Source: Nigrospora sphaerica
Lineage: Eukaryota > Ascomycota > Sordariomycetes > Amphisphaeriales > Apiosporaceae
DNA: 64,000 bases
Direction of reading: 5' to 3'
Assembly: GCA_018287875.1 (NCBI GenBank)
Contig: JAGVVL010000022.1
Location: 2,976,001-3,040,000, forward strand
The position numbers and the translations under genes were made by a program. The notes beneath the pieces were generated by a model. The model saw nothing but the letters and a program-made list of their open reading frames with translations. It was not told the origin of the DNA and ran no database searches. Positions 11,190 to 22,073 of this stretch are shown here, piece by piece; the first letter of the stretch is position 1; each line of letters opens with the position of its first letter.

Positions 11190-13347
11190 CTATACTTCCA
11201 CCACGGCATTCTCGGGCGTGACACATTGTCTCTGCGCCTTTGTTGCAGCTCGGCGTGACTTGGCCTCGCTCGCCTGCCGGAGGCAAGAAGGCGTCTTGCG
11301 TCCACGGACCCTGGCCTCTTCTTCATAATGCAGGAACCGGTGGATGGTCCTATGGTCCATGATGCGCTCTTCTTTATCGTTCTTGCCTTCCTTCTGCGTC
11401 TTCGGCCACTGGTACCCGTAGAGCATCGAGTGTCGTTCGCACCGAGGGCACGCGCTCTTTGTAAAGTAAGCATCTTGCTGTACAAATGCTGACGTGCACA
11501 CCATGCAGTTGATCCATGCCGAGTCGGGCAACGAGAGGAGAAGCGGCGTGAGCGTATAGTCTCCGGGAGTTCGGTGTTTCGTTTTGGGCGGCACGGGGGC
11601 CGTAGAAGCAGAGTCATCCGGCCCGCGCACTGCGGCGCGCGCATGCGGCATGGCGTTCCGGGGCCCATTGCCGTTCCGCTTCGGACGTCCACGCGCTCTC
11701 TTTGCGGGCGCTTCTTCCGTACTGGCTCCCGCCGTGGGAGGCGTGGGAGGAAGTTGCTCCGCTGGCTTCGAAGCAGGCGTCAGAGGCGGGGGGATGACGA
11801 TGACCTCAACCGGCTGGGCACTGATCCCGCTCGCCGGCGAGGACATGGCCGCCACAGTTGGTATTCCTGTGGCGGGCACTACGCCCATAGGGGCCGCAAT
11901 CGGTTCATCTGCCTCTGCTACCTGCAGAACCGCGGGCGGCGGCGGCGACGGGACGGCTGCCAGTAACGTTTCGGATTCTTCCACCTTGAGCTGCGGCGCG
12001 GTTGGCTTTGTTGGGGATGGAGCAGTGGTGTCCACCTGCGCCGCTTTCACATCCGAGCCCGTCATGTCCGTCACGCCCGTCTCTGTACTCCCCGAGTCCG
12101 ACACGGACGCCCAAACGGGTTCCGAAACGTCGCTGACCGAGTCCGCTTCGCTGCTCTGCCTAGTCAAGGGGGCCGGGGTCGAGCCGCCATCGTAATCGAG
12201 CGTCTTGAGCCTCTTGGCCGGTGTGACGGGGGGGGTGGTCAAGGACTCGTACTCGCGCTTGCGCTTTTCGCGCAACAAAGTCTCCGGTGCCGGAGAGTCG
12301 GCCGTGGGGGGGCATCCAGAGTCGGTCCGTAGCGAGACCTTGGAGACGGACTTGCGAACCTTGGGCCGCACGCCCGGAGTGACTGAGGGGGTGCGTGAGG
12401 AGCGCGCGGTGCTGTCGCCCCTACGTCTGCGACGCAAGGTGTAGCCCTCGTTCTCGGCCGTCTCCTCCTCGATGCTCTTTTTCACGGGGATGGTGGCATC
12501 GTGAGGTTGCGCCCAGCCATTGACCAAGTTCTTCTCGCACGTGTGGCAGAGGCACTCGCTGTTGTTCTCGCCAAAGTAGTTATCGCCGTAGGTGACTGTA
12601 ATCTCGTCGCCGGCCTCGATGTTCTTGGTCGCATAAATCTCAATCATAGACTGGCTGGTGATTTTGAGCTGGGCGTTGGCGTCGCAGTCGTGGTTCGCAA
12701 ACCGCGCCGGTCCCATGAAGAGGCTGGCGCATTTGCTGCGCGAGCTCACCACGATGCTGAAGTCCTTCTTGCGCTTCGAGATCTCCTCTTCCTCCTTGGG
12801 CGAAATTAGAACCTGAATGCCGCTCAGGTACTCGATGGGTCGACCCTTCTTAATGAACCGGCGCGCGGTGACCGAGGCTTCGTGGGTAAAAATAGTATAG
12901 CGGTTGGTCGTGCTAACTTCGAAAGGACAGTCGGGAAGGTAGATTTGCATGTAGCGACGCAGATGGCGGCGGAAGTCGTCCTTTTCTTTCTCCGTCTTGA
13001 GTCCATTCAGGAACTTGCGCAAACCGGCCGTCGCCAGCAGTTTGGACTCGGCCAGGTCGGGATTGGATCCGAAAACCAAATCTTCCTTGAGGATCTTGAC
13101 GATTTCCTCCGACTTCACACCCCTTGAGGGATGGTACGAGGTCCGGTTCTTGGGAATCGTGGTCCAGTAGAGTGCCTAGACGGGGTTCAGTACACCATGC
13201 GCCTCGCCGCCGGGACAGTCGCCAGGGGCCCCTCGGGACCGCAGCACTTACGTGGTCGACCAGCGCATCCGTCAGAATGTCGTCGTACGAAGAGATCTGG
13301 GCCAGCGTGAGCGGCTGCTTCTTGCTGGCGGCTGATACCCCCGGCAT
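11190..13347 (-). CDS. set9: Histone H4-K20 methyltransferase SET9 (Suv4-20/KMT5 family)
   Basis: Nuclear SET-domain enzyme that methylates histone H4 lysine 20. Exon 1 is 13347-13252 (32 codons) and exon 2 is 13175-11190, giving 693 residues; the start is the ATG of MPGVSAASKK. The N-terminal helical part with WTTIPKNRTSYHPSRGVK is typical of fungal SET9. The SET core spans about residues 113-235, with NHDC near 193-196 and GDEITVTYGDNYF near 221-233, followed by post-SET cysteines CLCHTC at 240-245. A long low-complexity, acidic and Pro-rich middle follows. A conserved C-terminal module contains C-x2-C pairs (NCMVC, CPRC) and then GYQWPKTQKEG, again as in fungal SET9. The second exon covers almost the whole protein. 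It is divergent from uL14m across 1.3 kb. Confidence 0.94.
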
Positions 13348-14643
13348 GGTGGGATCTGCCGGCTCTGGGCCGCGGAACAGCCGTGCGTCGGAAACAAGGC
13401 TAAGGAGCGTCAAGGAGAATTTGGTTCTTGGCTGGCCGAGGTGGGGGAGACTGGGAGGGACGGTGTGGGTGAAAATGGACCTGGGTGAGACGAGAGGATA
13501 TCCTGCATGCGACGGGTGGTGTTCTGTCCTTTCCTGGGCCAGGGCAGAGGCGGCACACACGCAGCCTTGTGGGCGCAAGGTTCAGCTGGACGGGATGGGC
13601 CTTTTCCGATGAACGGATTAGGCGGTTTGAGCCAGCCTTGGGTCACACAGTACTGCAATTCGACGCTCGTGTTTGCGCGCGAGAGAGAGCGACGACGACT
13701 GCCGCGAACGAAGAAACCACGGGCCGGGCCAAGGGAGGAAAGAGGGACGGGACGAAGAGAGAAGCAGGTGGGCGAGAGGCCTCAGATAGGTGGTATGCGA
13801 TCCAATTGGGTGGTAGGATGGCTTGCTTGCCTCTTACGTACTCGGCGTCCGAGCCCGTTGTCGCAACCGGGAGGCTTCGGTTGGAATGGGGAGTTTTCAA
13901 GCAGCTCAGGCCCCTTGCATGGAGTGTCTGTGTCTGCGAGTGACGGGAGGAAGAAGGTGACAGGACGATGGATGCGCGCCGTCCGTCTCCTGTTTTCGCA
14001 TAGCCGCAGTCGGGCCAGCCCAAGGGCAACAACAGCCGACGCTTGATATTGCGACAGTGATAGCCCCCCCCATAGGATGCATCCACTTTAAGTGGGTGCC
14101 AGGCTTCTGGCCCAGCAACGCGCTACGATCGCCGGGCGGCCCCCGCCCCTCGAAGGGATGGATGAACCGATGGAAGGATCATGCGGGATTGTACTCCTTA
14201 CATACTTGCGACGGGCAGCCAGTCTTCTATCTGATAATCCCGAGGTATGTAGAGGAAGCACGTGGGACGGGCTCACGTCCTCTATGGATTTACCTGCTTT
14301 CCGTTCCTTCACCAGGAAAGCAAGGCCCAGATCTGTCGTCCTCATCGGTTACCTCCACTGCTCAATACCGTTGAACCAGCCTGAATGAGGAGGTACCTAT
14401 AACGTTAGGTAGGCCGGGTCGGCTGACGGGGCTGACAGGGGCCGCAGCTGCAGGCGTAAGGCTACTACTGCCGTGAATTCGAGAACGGCCGTTGCCCCAA
14501 GCACCAGCCAATCAGTGGCCATCCCGCCGCCCATCGCTCAAGCTTCAGCCAAATTTTTGACGACAGCTTCCCACGCCCGCCCCGAAGCCGCATATCGACG
14601 AGTCCTGCTCCGTACACCCTGACAAAGGGTCAAGTAGGCCAAG
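13348..14643. promoter_or_regulatory. Divergent promoter region of set9 and the uL14m gene
   Basis: A 1.3-kb spacer between two divergent start codons. It contains no credible coding frame. A consensus CCAAT box lies 132 bp before the uL14m start (listed separately). The set9-proximal half is GC-rich with many short frames on both strands. Confidence 0.5.
14508..14512 (+). promoter_or_regulatory. CCAAT box upstream of mitochondrial ribosomal gene
   Basis: CCAATCA lies about 130 bp upstream of the uL14m ATG, in the same orientation. CCAAT boxes bound by the HAP complex are common in fungal promoters of mitochondrial genes. Binding is an inference from position and sequence. Confidence 0.45.
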
Positions 14644-15158
14644 ATGATCCAACTCAAGGTGCGCTCCCCTGTGTGATGCCAAGTCCGTTCGCCTGCCCGT
14701 ATGCTCATGTTCGGCCTAGACGATGCTGAACTGCATCGACAACTCGGGTGCTGCCCTCGTCGAGTGCGCCCTGATCGTCGGCCGCAAGCGACACGCCTCT
14801 ATCGGTACCAACGCGGCCCCCTCCCCCCCTGCCGCTATGCCGCTGTTCCTGACCATTGGCAGGTGATCGCATCGTCGCCATCGTCCAGAAACAACGAGGA
14901 GCTTCCGATGCCGGCATGAGCACCGCTTCCGCCACCAACAAGGTCAAGCGCGGCGACATCCGTCACGCCATTGTCGTGCGCACCCGCAAGCAGATCCAGC
15001 GAAAGGACGGCAGCGTCGTCAAGTTTGACGACAACGCCTGCGTCCTCATCAACAAGTCCGGTGACCCCGTCGGAACCAGAGTCAATGGTGTGGTGGGCGC
15101 TGAGCTGCGGCGGAAGCAGTGGAGCAAGATTCTGAGCATGGCGCCTCTCCACGCCTAA
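14644..15158 (+). CDS. mrpl38: Mitochondrial large-subunit ribosomal protein uL14m
   Basis: Three exons: 14644-14658, 14720-14804 and 14863-15158, giving 131 residues. Starting MIQLKTMLNCIDNSGAALVE and ending SKILSMAPLHA, the protein carries the L14 fold, including the RNA-contact segment IVVRTRKQIQRKDGS and DDNACVLINKSGDPVGTRV. Cytosolic L14 proteins differ at their N-terminus; the direct start at MIQL and the sequence match the fungal mitochondrial form (yeast MRPL38). Both introns are under 62 bp. The first exon is only five codons. It acts in the mitochondrial 54S subunit, at the interface with the small subunit. It converges on RPB9 with a 335-bp gap. Confidence 0.93.
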
Positions 15159-15493
15159 GCCGCACGCCGCTGGGCCAACTGATCTCGCTGCTATATTCCC
15201 CTCGTGTGCACTATTTGTATATGCATTTGGCCGGCGTTGGACGGACTACGCGGCACGCGCATGGCGCGCCGGAACCACAATACATAAGTCTCCCTCGGGA
15301 CTCGTCGAGAGAATAAAAGAGAACAGGGAAAGAAATGCAGAGACGAGTGCTGTAATGTGTCAATCTAAGTACAAGTCCAGCCGAATTGTCTCCTGGGCGA
15401 CCTCGCAGATCCTTGCCATCGTACCCCTAACGCCTGTCCATGCTTTGCTCTATCGAAAGGTATCAAATGTTCGGGTGCCACAGCCGAGGCGCC
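15159..15493. other. Short spacer between convergent genes
   Basis: 3' flanks of uL14m (plus) and RPB9 (minus). It contains no open frame worth calling and presumably holds both polyadenylation sites. Confidence 0.6.
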
Positions 15494-16881
15494 CTACTGG
15501 AAAATATTACCGCATTCGCAGCAGACATAGAACAATTTCTGGGCGCATGGTTAGCATTACCATTCACTGTCGCCACCTGTCAAGGTTGACGGGAATGCCA
15601 TACCATGCCAGTCTCAGCGCTACGCTGCTGAGATTGGAAGAAGACAGCTTCTTCGTGCTTGCAGGCAGGGCACGTCTGGTTGGACCGGGGAAGCTAGATG
15701 ACGGTACACGTCAGCGCCAACGCCAGCGAACACAAAACATCCAAAAATGCTCCCCAAGCTGGTGGTTGCTCGTCTTCCGCGCCTGTCTTTCCTCGAAATT
15801 CCACACATAGACGTTCCAAGGGGACTACTATGGCCGAAGTAGCCTCTGGCGTCTCGGCTACGATCGCGAGCCTGCGCTAATGGGTATTGCCCAAGTGGCA
15901 CGCCAGGCTCGGTTGCTGATATCGGGGCAAGCCGCACGTGGTTCCCCAGAGAGCCGCGTCACAATCACAGCTTGTGCTTTTCCGGGATCCCGAGGGTGTG
16001 CCGAGGGCTTGTTGCGGATTCCTGAGCCGGAATGGGTATGTGACGTGCATACGACGGCAGGATTTGCTGGTTGCTGGTTTCCAAGTGCCCGGCAGCCAGT
16101 AGTGGCGATGAAAGAGGTGGCAGGTGCCTTCGCGTCATCGCTCATACGGCGCAAAATCGCCATCCATGTAGTCGTAGTCGGCCTCGACTCCAAGGGCCTC
16201 CGGTGGGTCTGCATCGGGGTTGGAAGCAATTTCCATGGGAAGGTAGTGGGCCAGGCTTTCCGGCACAAGCCCTGATAGATGCGGGATGTTGCAAGACACG
16301 AATTTCCCGTCCCATGCGGCCTGCTCATGAGCGGGGAGGCAGTGATAGAAGCTGGCGACCCTCATGAAGTCCATGGTTCGGCGGGCGGCGAAGTCGGAAT
16401 CAGACTGGACAAGGTCGTTGTATTGTTCCACGGATGCCGGCCTTGCGCACTTCCGACAGTGGAGTAGAGTAAAACCACAGCGCATGCATATGGCGGGATC
16501 GCACATCAGGGTGTCTGGCTGGGGAATCTCGGCGGCGTGGGTGGACGCGTTGGCGGATCCGAGGGACTCACCAACAGCACCAGCTTGGGGAACAACAGAA
16601 AAAGCAGGAAGGGAAGCGCCATTACGAACCGTGGGATCCGAGCCGACATCTTGGGTGACTCCAGCCGTCTCGCCGACAGCGTTATTCATAACATTCCGGA
16701 AAACGCAGGTAGAAGTGGCCTCCTCGGTGTATTGACAGGTGCGGCAGGTGAACTGCAGCTTATGAGATTCTTCGTCCTCCTTGGGATACAGCATGTTGGA
16801 GCACTCAAGGCAGAAGCGGAAGGTGATCTGCTCGAGGTTTTTGCTCGTGTCCTCATCGGCGGTTGACTGGGGAGTCGCCAT
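15494..16881 (-). CDS. rpb9: RNA polymerase II subunit RPB9, with a long internal intron
   Basis: Small zinc subunit of RNA polymerase II, acting in transcription start-site choice, fidelity and elongation. Three exons, 16881-16630, 15693-15604 and 15538-15494, give 128 residues, close to the 122 of yeast. The N-terminal ribbon holds C24, C27, C46 and C49 (FRFCLEC, FTCRTC), then GETAGVTQDVGSDPT. After intron 1 the protein resumes as LPRSNQTCPAC and VFFQSQQRSAETGM. The last exon gives KLFYVCCECGNIFQ, so the TFIIS-like second ribbon has C92, C95, C120 and C123. Both ribbons are complete and all junctions are in phase. Intron 2 is 65 bp. Intron 1 is 936 bp, unusually long here, with a GTTCGT donor and CTAG acceptor. 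Its first 495 bp continue the exon 1 frame without a stop (see the separate entry). The ATG has a strong context and no in-frame ATG precedes it. Confidence 0.92.
16135..16629 (-). other. In-frame coding-like sequence inside RPB9 intron 1 (alternative C-terminus?)
   Basis: If intron 1 of RPB9 is not spliced, translation continues 164 residues past Thr84 to a TGA at 16135-16137, giving a 248-residue chimera. The tail contains CMRCGFTLLHCRKC (two C-x2-C pairs six residues apart), a helical-looking stretch with RRTMDFMRVASFYHCLPAHE, and an acidic end (ADYDYMDGDFAPYER). Codons favour G or C at the third position, and the composition is that of a normal soluble protein. I do not recognise a family. 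It could be an alternative terminal exon, a nested gene starting at an internal Met such as the one before CDPAICMRC, or a chance frame. Chance seems less likely given length and codon use, but this is inference. Confidence 0.45.
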
Positions 16882-16973
16882 GGCGGGCAGCTGTGAGATG
16901 AATGATAAGGTCCGGGGTGAAGGTTGAAAGGAGATGCGATACTGGTCTTGCGCAGCAGTCGTGCGGCTGGTTT

Positions 16974-16998
16974 GGGGGGTGGGGGGGTGGGGGGGGGT
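16974..16998 (+). repeat. G-rich tract in the rpb9 5' flank
   Basis: Three runs of six to eight G, separated by single T or TG, lie 93-117 bp upstream of the rpb9 start; the rpb9 sense strand is therefore C-rich here. A fourth, shorter run follows. Confidence 0.7.
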
Positions 16999-17728
16999 TG
17001 GCGGACGTTTGGCGGCACAACAAGAGAGGGTCAGATAGTGGAACTGGCACGACGAGTGTGAAGAAAAGCCAGCGATCCCGGGCAGCCTTGGGTCACCCTG
17101 TAAGTTTTTGACTCTTGGTTGGGGGCTAAGCGGTGTTCCAACAGTGCGGCAAGTGAACAATCAGGCGGTGCGGACGTCGTCGATGAGGCTCCCAGCTTCA
17201 CTTCTTCAGTGGCGAGACAACGAAGGCAGCGGGAAGTGGAACGGGGGAGGCAAACCAGCTGGAAGGGTCGGGAAAACCACGGCCCAATCAGAGAAGCCAG
17301 CAGTTGGGTCTTGCTGGCGGTTGCGGACGATTTGGTTGGCACTGGCACTGGCACTGGCATAGTCCACTCTAGGGAACCCAATAGGTACCTATTAGGTACT
17401 TTCCCGGGTACATAGGTACTTTCACAAGGTATGAGAACTAGGTAGGCCAACATCCTATCCAGGGAACAGAATGGCCCAAGAAAACTAACACCCTGCGTTA
17501 CGACAGAGGGAGGTCTCTGATGATTGATGCGGTTCGGGGCAGGCGGAGGTGGTGGGTTAGAAAGTCCCCCATGACGGTGGGAGACAGGCGTTTTCCACGG
17601 ACAGTACTTAAGTAACAACCGGTAGACGGCCAGAAGAACTGACACCCCCAGACGGCATCTCGCTCCGTGTTTCGTATAGAACTCGCATACTTGAGCTTCC
17701 AATGATGCTGTATGGATTGCAGGCCGAC

Positions 17729-17729
<1 letters not shown>

Positions 17730-17764
<35 letters not shown>
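17730..17764 (+). repeat. (CA)17 dinucleotide microsatellite
   Basis: A perfect CA run of about 17 units in the spacer between rpb9 and ess1. Such runs are usually length-polymorphic. Confidence 0.95.
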
Positions 17765-17767
<3 letters not shown>

Positions 17768-18556
17768 GCGCACTCGCACGCGGCTTCCATGCCCTCTGTG
17801 GATAATGGCACTGTGCTCTGGGGCATGTGCTGCTTGTTTGACGCTGGATGGATCCATGGACGACCATTGTACATGCAAGATGCCTTCCACGAGGAAGGGC
17901 TGGGGAAGCTCTCTTCGGCTGCCCCGCGTTTCAGCGATCCGGTTGCGTCGCCAGCCCCTCCAGCCTGGCCGCGTGATGGCCCAACTTTTGCCGTCGACTT
18001 GCTCGGAATGGCGCGCCAATGGAGCTGGAATTGGACAGTGACGTGCAGGTCCCCCCCATGAGCCGGGCCCTGATTTGTTGCGAGTCGCCATGGAGACGGA
18101 CAGCAAAGTTGGATCCTTCCAGCAGGTCAGGTCATGCCCGCCGCCGCGCCGCTTGACTGCCTCGACTGCCTCTGCATGCCTGTGTGAGGAGGACTGGAGG
18201 TACATGCCTACCCGTCTTGGGCCTTCCTCAGCTTACGGAGTACGGATAGGGTCAATCACTGCGGCGCCGCGAGAGACCCAGGTAGAACGTGCCTTTCCAC
18301 CTGCTTGTCTGTATTTCTTTCTAGCCAGAGGCCCCTCCCCATTCGCTAGTGCGCGTGACGCTTCTCCATTTGCTCCTCCATACAATCAATCACCCAACAA
18401 TAACTTGCAGCTTCAATACCAACGTTAAACCCTACCGCACACCTGACAGCCTCGCAAACCAGTCCCTCCTTGTGCCAACTTTCTTCCCGACTCTATAGCT
18501 CTTCAACCCCTTCGTGGCACTTGCTCCCACCTCTTCTTCCGCCCGATACAGCAAAA

Positions 18557-19515
18557 ATGGTAGGTCCAGCCTGGCCTGGGAGCTGCCTATGACGTCCTGT
18601 TTCACGGGTAGCCGACGAGACCAGACGTCTCTGCGCTCTCTTCCCATCCCTGGGTGCTCTCCTTCAGCGCCCGGCCACGCCCCACGACTGACAGTTGTGA
18701 TCAGGACGAGAGCGGTCTCCCCCACGGCTGGGAAGTGCGTCACAGCAACTCCAAGAACCTGCCCTACTACTTCAACGCTGCCGAGAAGATCTCGCGCTGG
18801 GAGCCGCCGGCTGGTGCCGACACGGAGAAGCTCAAGGCATATATGGCCGAGCACCACTCAACGTCGTCGCAGTCTCATGCCGCCTCCTCGAAGCCTGCCG
18901 ACAAAATTCGAGCCGCACATCTGCTCGTCAAGCACCGCGATAGCCGACGGCCCGCCTCGTGGCGCGAGAACGAAATCACCCGTACGAAGGAGGAGGCCCT
19001 GTCCATCATCAAGGAGCATGAGGCCCGAATCAAGAGGGGCGACGTCTCCCTGGGCGAGCTGGCCACAACCGAGAGCGACTGCAGCAGTGCACGCAAGCGG
19101 GGCGACCTGGGATACTTCGGCAAGGGCGACATGCAGAAGCCGTTCGAAGAGGCCGCTTTTGCCCTCCAGCCCGGCCAGTTGAGCGGCGTCATCGAGACGG
19201 ACAGCGGCCTGCACTTGATTGAGCGGTAAGTCTATGTCCTCTCCTGTTTACCCTTGTCGCTACCCCGCCGGGGTGCCTACTGGCCACGACATACAACCAT
19301 CGACTCCTGGCTTGTCCACCCGGCTGCGCAGCGACAAGCCGCTGGACCCCTGTATGCTGGGAGGCCGGCCGCATCCGTCGAGTCCCAGCGCTTAAATCAT
19401 TGGCTTCTCATTTCTGTTCGGACGAATAAGAGGGCTGGCTGTGACCCATGTCTCACAACTGTGCTTGCAACCCATACCAGGCTTGTACTAACACTGGGTA
19501 TCTAGGCTGGAGTAA
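18557..19515 (+). CDS. ess1: ESS1/Pin1-type peptidyl-prolyl cis-trans isomerase
   Basis: Parvulin that isomerises phospho-Ser/Thr-Pro bonds, chiefly in the RNA polymerase II C-terminal domain. Three exons, 18557-18559 (just the ATG), 18705-19225 and 19506-19515, give 177 residues. The WW domain (residues 5-36) has Trp10 and Trp33 (LPHGWEVRHSNSKNLPYYFN, then SRWEPP). After a Ser-rich linker comes the parvulin domain, about 67-177, with AAHLLVKHRDSRRPASW (phosphate-binding basic loop), RGDLGYFGKGDMQKPFEEAAF and SGVIETDSGLHLIERLE. Reading through the second donor would end at LIER; joining across the 280-bp intron, which has CTAAC near its 3' end, restores the expected final Leu-Glu. The one-codon first exon and 10-nt last exon make automatic prediction easy to get wrong. 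It is divergent from RPB9, another polymerase II gene. Confidence 0.93.
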
Positions 19516-20309
19516 AGACTCGTTGAACGTAGGGTGGACGCACCCAGCTCTGGAAGTCTCGACCTTCGAACGCCGGGCCCGAACGACCTGGACCCTCGAC
19601 CGAGCTTTGGGGACCCCTGTTACAGGGCCCAAAGTAGCACTATTCTTGTATCACGTTACCAGACACTGGAGTGGGAGGTGTGACTCGAGACGAGCGCAGC
19701 CAGCCTTGGGGCATTCCGTTCATCCGAGCCCTGAATTCGTCAACAGTTACCAAGTGGGAGATAGAATTTGCCCACTAGCAAAAAAGAGAATAAAAAGAAT
19801 ATCATTCCTACTCGCATGGCAGTCACAAGCCTCTTCCCCGAAATTGGTGCAACTGACAGCGTATCGTAACATATGCCGGTAGGGTCTCATCGTGTACTCC
19901 GACTACAATCGCGCTCTCCGACATAACACGGGGCGTGTACATCATGGGGGCTCAGTCAAATACGTGCTTAGTATGGTACTCGGCGGCCGCCAGCGAGGCT
20001 GGCTGATGCTGGGAAGTGAGGAGTAAAAAGGTTGACGCCTTAGCTGGAGTGGTTTTGGAAGCAATGCCATCATTTGCTGTGGATGTTCAACAGTGTTCTA
20101 GTGGATCAACTCCATCTAAGTGAGCAAGCCCAGCGGCATGTTCGTTCGTTCCCGCCTCCCCTAAACTCCTGTGGATATTTCAAGTGCTATCATGCCTCCC
20201 GAGCCGCAAATGCCGCCGCCGAAATGCGCTTGCAATAAGTCAAGGTTAAGATGCCCCTACCAAAAACGCTCGTCCTCACAATGATTGTCTCTGCTGCCGA
20301 CGGTCGTCA
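19516..20309. other. Spacer between convergent ess1 and LrgB-like genes
   Basis: About 790 bp with no credible frame. The sequence is mixed in composition and shows no repeat that I can support. Confidence 0.55.
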
Positions 20310-22073
20310 TCATCGCGAGGCCAGTGACACAAGTATGTTGGAAATGACCGGTACGGCCGTCAAGGCGACCGTGAACGACCCAAACATGGTCATGGAAAGG
20401 GCCGAGTAGGCAGTTGCCCGTGAGTCTCGGTTAATGAGGTGCGCAGTGCCCATGGCAGCTGCATTTATGCCCACTGTGACGCCCGCGGCAACGACCCGGC
20501 AATTGTCCCCCCGAGGAAGGGCATCGTCCCCAGCGTCTTTCTCGGCCGCGGCGTCGGTGTGCGAGAGGTCGGCGGCCGGCTCGTGCTTGCGGTCGGGCAC
20601 GGAAAGCCATGACAGAAGCAGGTCGCCCGTCATCTGGTACAGCATGCCGCTGAAGACGACGAGGGCGCTCATGAGCGCCGTGCTGCCGTGGAGGTTCCGG
20701 ACCGCCGGCACACCGAGGGCGATGGTGACATTGCGGGCGGCGAAGGCCAACGCTTCGGGGGCCGCCAGCCCCATGGCGTGGGCGAAGACGACGTTGAGGA
20801 ACAGGCTGATGACGGCGAACACGAGAGACGCCAAGAACACTGTGTTGAAGCTATCCCACAGCTCCCGCCGGTACTCAAACATCTTGAGGCCAAGAGAGAC
20901 GATGCCCGCGTCGAGCAGCGCCGTGGCCAGGTCGCCAGCCCCGATGTGTCGCTTGATGTCATGGCCTTGGCTGATTTCGCTGATGATGCTGGCCCACGTA
21001 TCGTGGCATCGGAATGCACCGAGGATCTCGTCGATAGTTTGATGCGTAGCGGCCGCCTTGGCCCAGAAGTATGCAGTACCCAAGGCCGAGGTGAGGAGGA
21101 CGGGGTTGAACAGAATCACCACGACGTAGCGGGCTCGCGGATATGGTCCAAACACCTGGCAGGCTTGGAGAAACCGCTGCCACAAGAGCGAGGCCGTCCA
21201 GAGGCAGATGAAACAGAAGGCCTCAAGCGGCATGTCATACTTGGCGGCAAAGCTGACCGGCAGACCGACGACGAAGATCAAGAAGAGAGATGCCCAGAAA
21301 CCAATAGCTTCGACGAGAAACTGTGGGGTTTTGAAAGGCGGAGAGCAGATCTTGTCAAGAGCGGAAATCGACTCGTGAGGGACAAAAACGGCCGTGAATT
21401 GAGACATTTGTGACATTCTCTTGGCATTGTCCGCATTGAAGGACATCATGGAGGTGTGCTTTCCATGTGGCTGACCCTCGACGTCTCCCTCTTTCTGTTC
21501 GAGACCGCGGAGCCGGGACTCGAGCTTAGAGCTTCCCATCGCGAACAAAAAACAGCCAGTGTAGCTGAGGAGAGTGGTCGTGACTTTCGATAGGTTAGCT
21601 CTGTAAGCCACTGTGCCGGCAGGTCTGCCTTTTCACCTACCAAAAGCTGCTGCAATGCACGGTATCTCGAGGGCGCTGCTTATATGGTCCCTGCTCAGCA
21701 TGACGAAGGAAGCAACGAAGCCGAACGACATATGGCGCCCAAGGAAGTCGGTCTTGGTGGGTTAGCAACCGCTGATTTCAGGCACGTCCGGATGAGCAGG
21801 ACACCGGAAACTCACGGGTCCCTTCATGTGGTTGCGATAGAAGGCGTCGGCGCCCCCATGGAGCAGTTGAATGGCGATCATCACCCCCGAGAGCCCTAAC
21901 ATGGCTACTATGGATGCTGGAAGGTCGACCTGGCACCTGTTCAATGCCAGCTGAACAGGGGTGACAAAGACTTCGACGAGAGAAATAAAGAGGACGCCAA
22001 TGGCAGCATTGTGGTACTGGGTTCCTGTCTCCGGTGTCCTGAAATGCCGACAGAGCTGACATACCCAATCCAT
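20310..22073 (-). CDS. LrgB-like multi-span membrane protein (fused LrgA/LrgB architecture)
   Basis: Predicted membrane transporter-like protein. Three exons, 22073-21816, 21752-21641 and 21583-20310, give 547 residues, with introns of 63 and 57 bp. The N-terminal third has several hydrophobic segments (AAIGVLFISLVEVFVTPVQL, VASFVMLSRDHISSAL) and would correspond to the LrgA-like half. A hydrophilic loop of about 80 residues follows. The C-terminal half carries LrgB signatures: ARNVTIALGVPAVRNLHGS, aligning with the bacterial K-S-V-T-T-P-I-A motif, and NAAAMGTAHLINRD, aligning with the G-x-x-x-x-G-T-A-x-A segment. Bacterial LrgA and LrgB modulate murein hydrolase export and pyruvate uptake. 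The fused plant protein PLGG1 moves glycolate and glycerate across the plastid envelope. Fungal members are little studied, so the substrate is unknown. The membrane location is not resolvable by eye. Confidence 0.8.

Larger units (their letters stand above)
16882..18556. other. Divergent promoter region of rpb9 and ess1
   Basis: A 1.7-kb spacer between divergent start codons. It contains a G-rich tract close to rpb9 and a CA microsatellite near the middle (both listed). The stretch just before ess1 is pyrimidine-rich. The open frames here do not resemble proteins. Confidence 0.55.

Noticed and set aside
22019..22057. Possible intron after MDW in the LrgB-like gene
   Set aside because: The GTATGT...CAG interval there would be only about 26 bp, too short for a fungal intron, and the frame is open without it.
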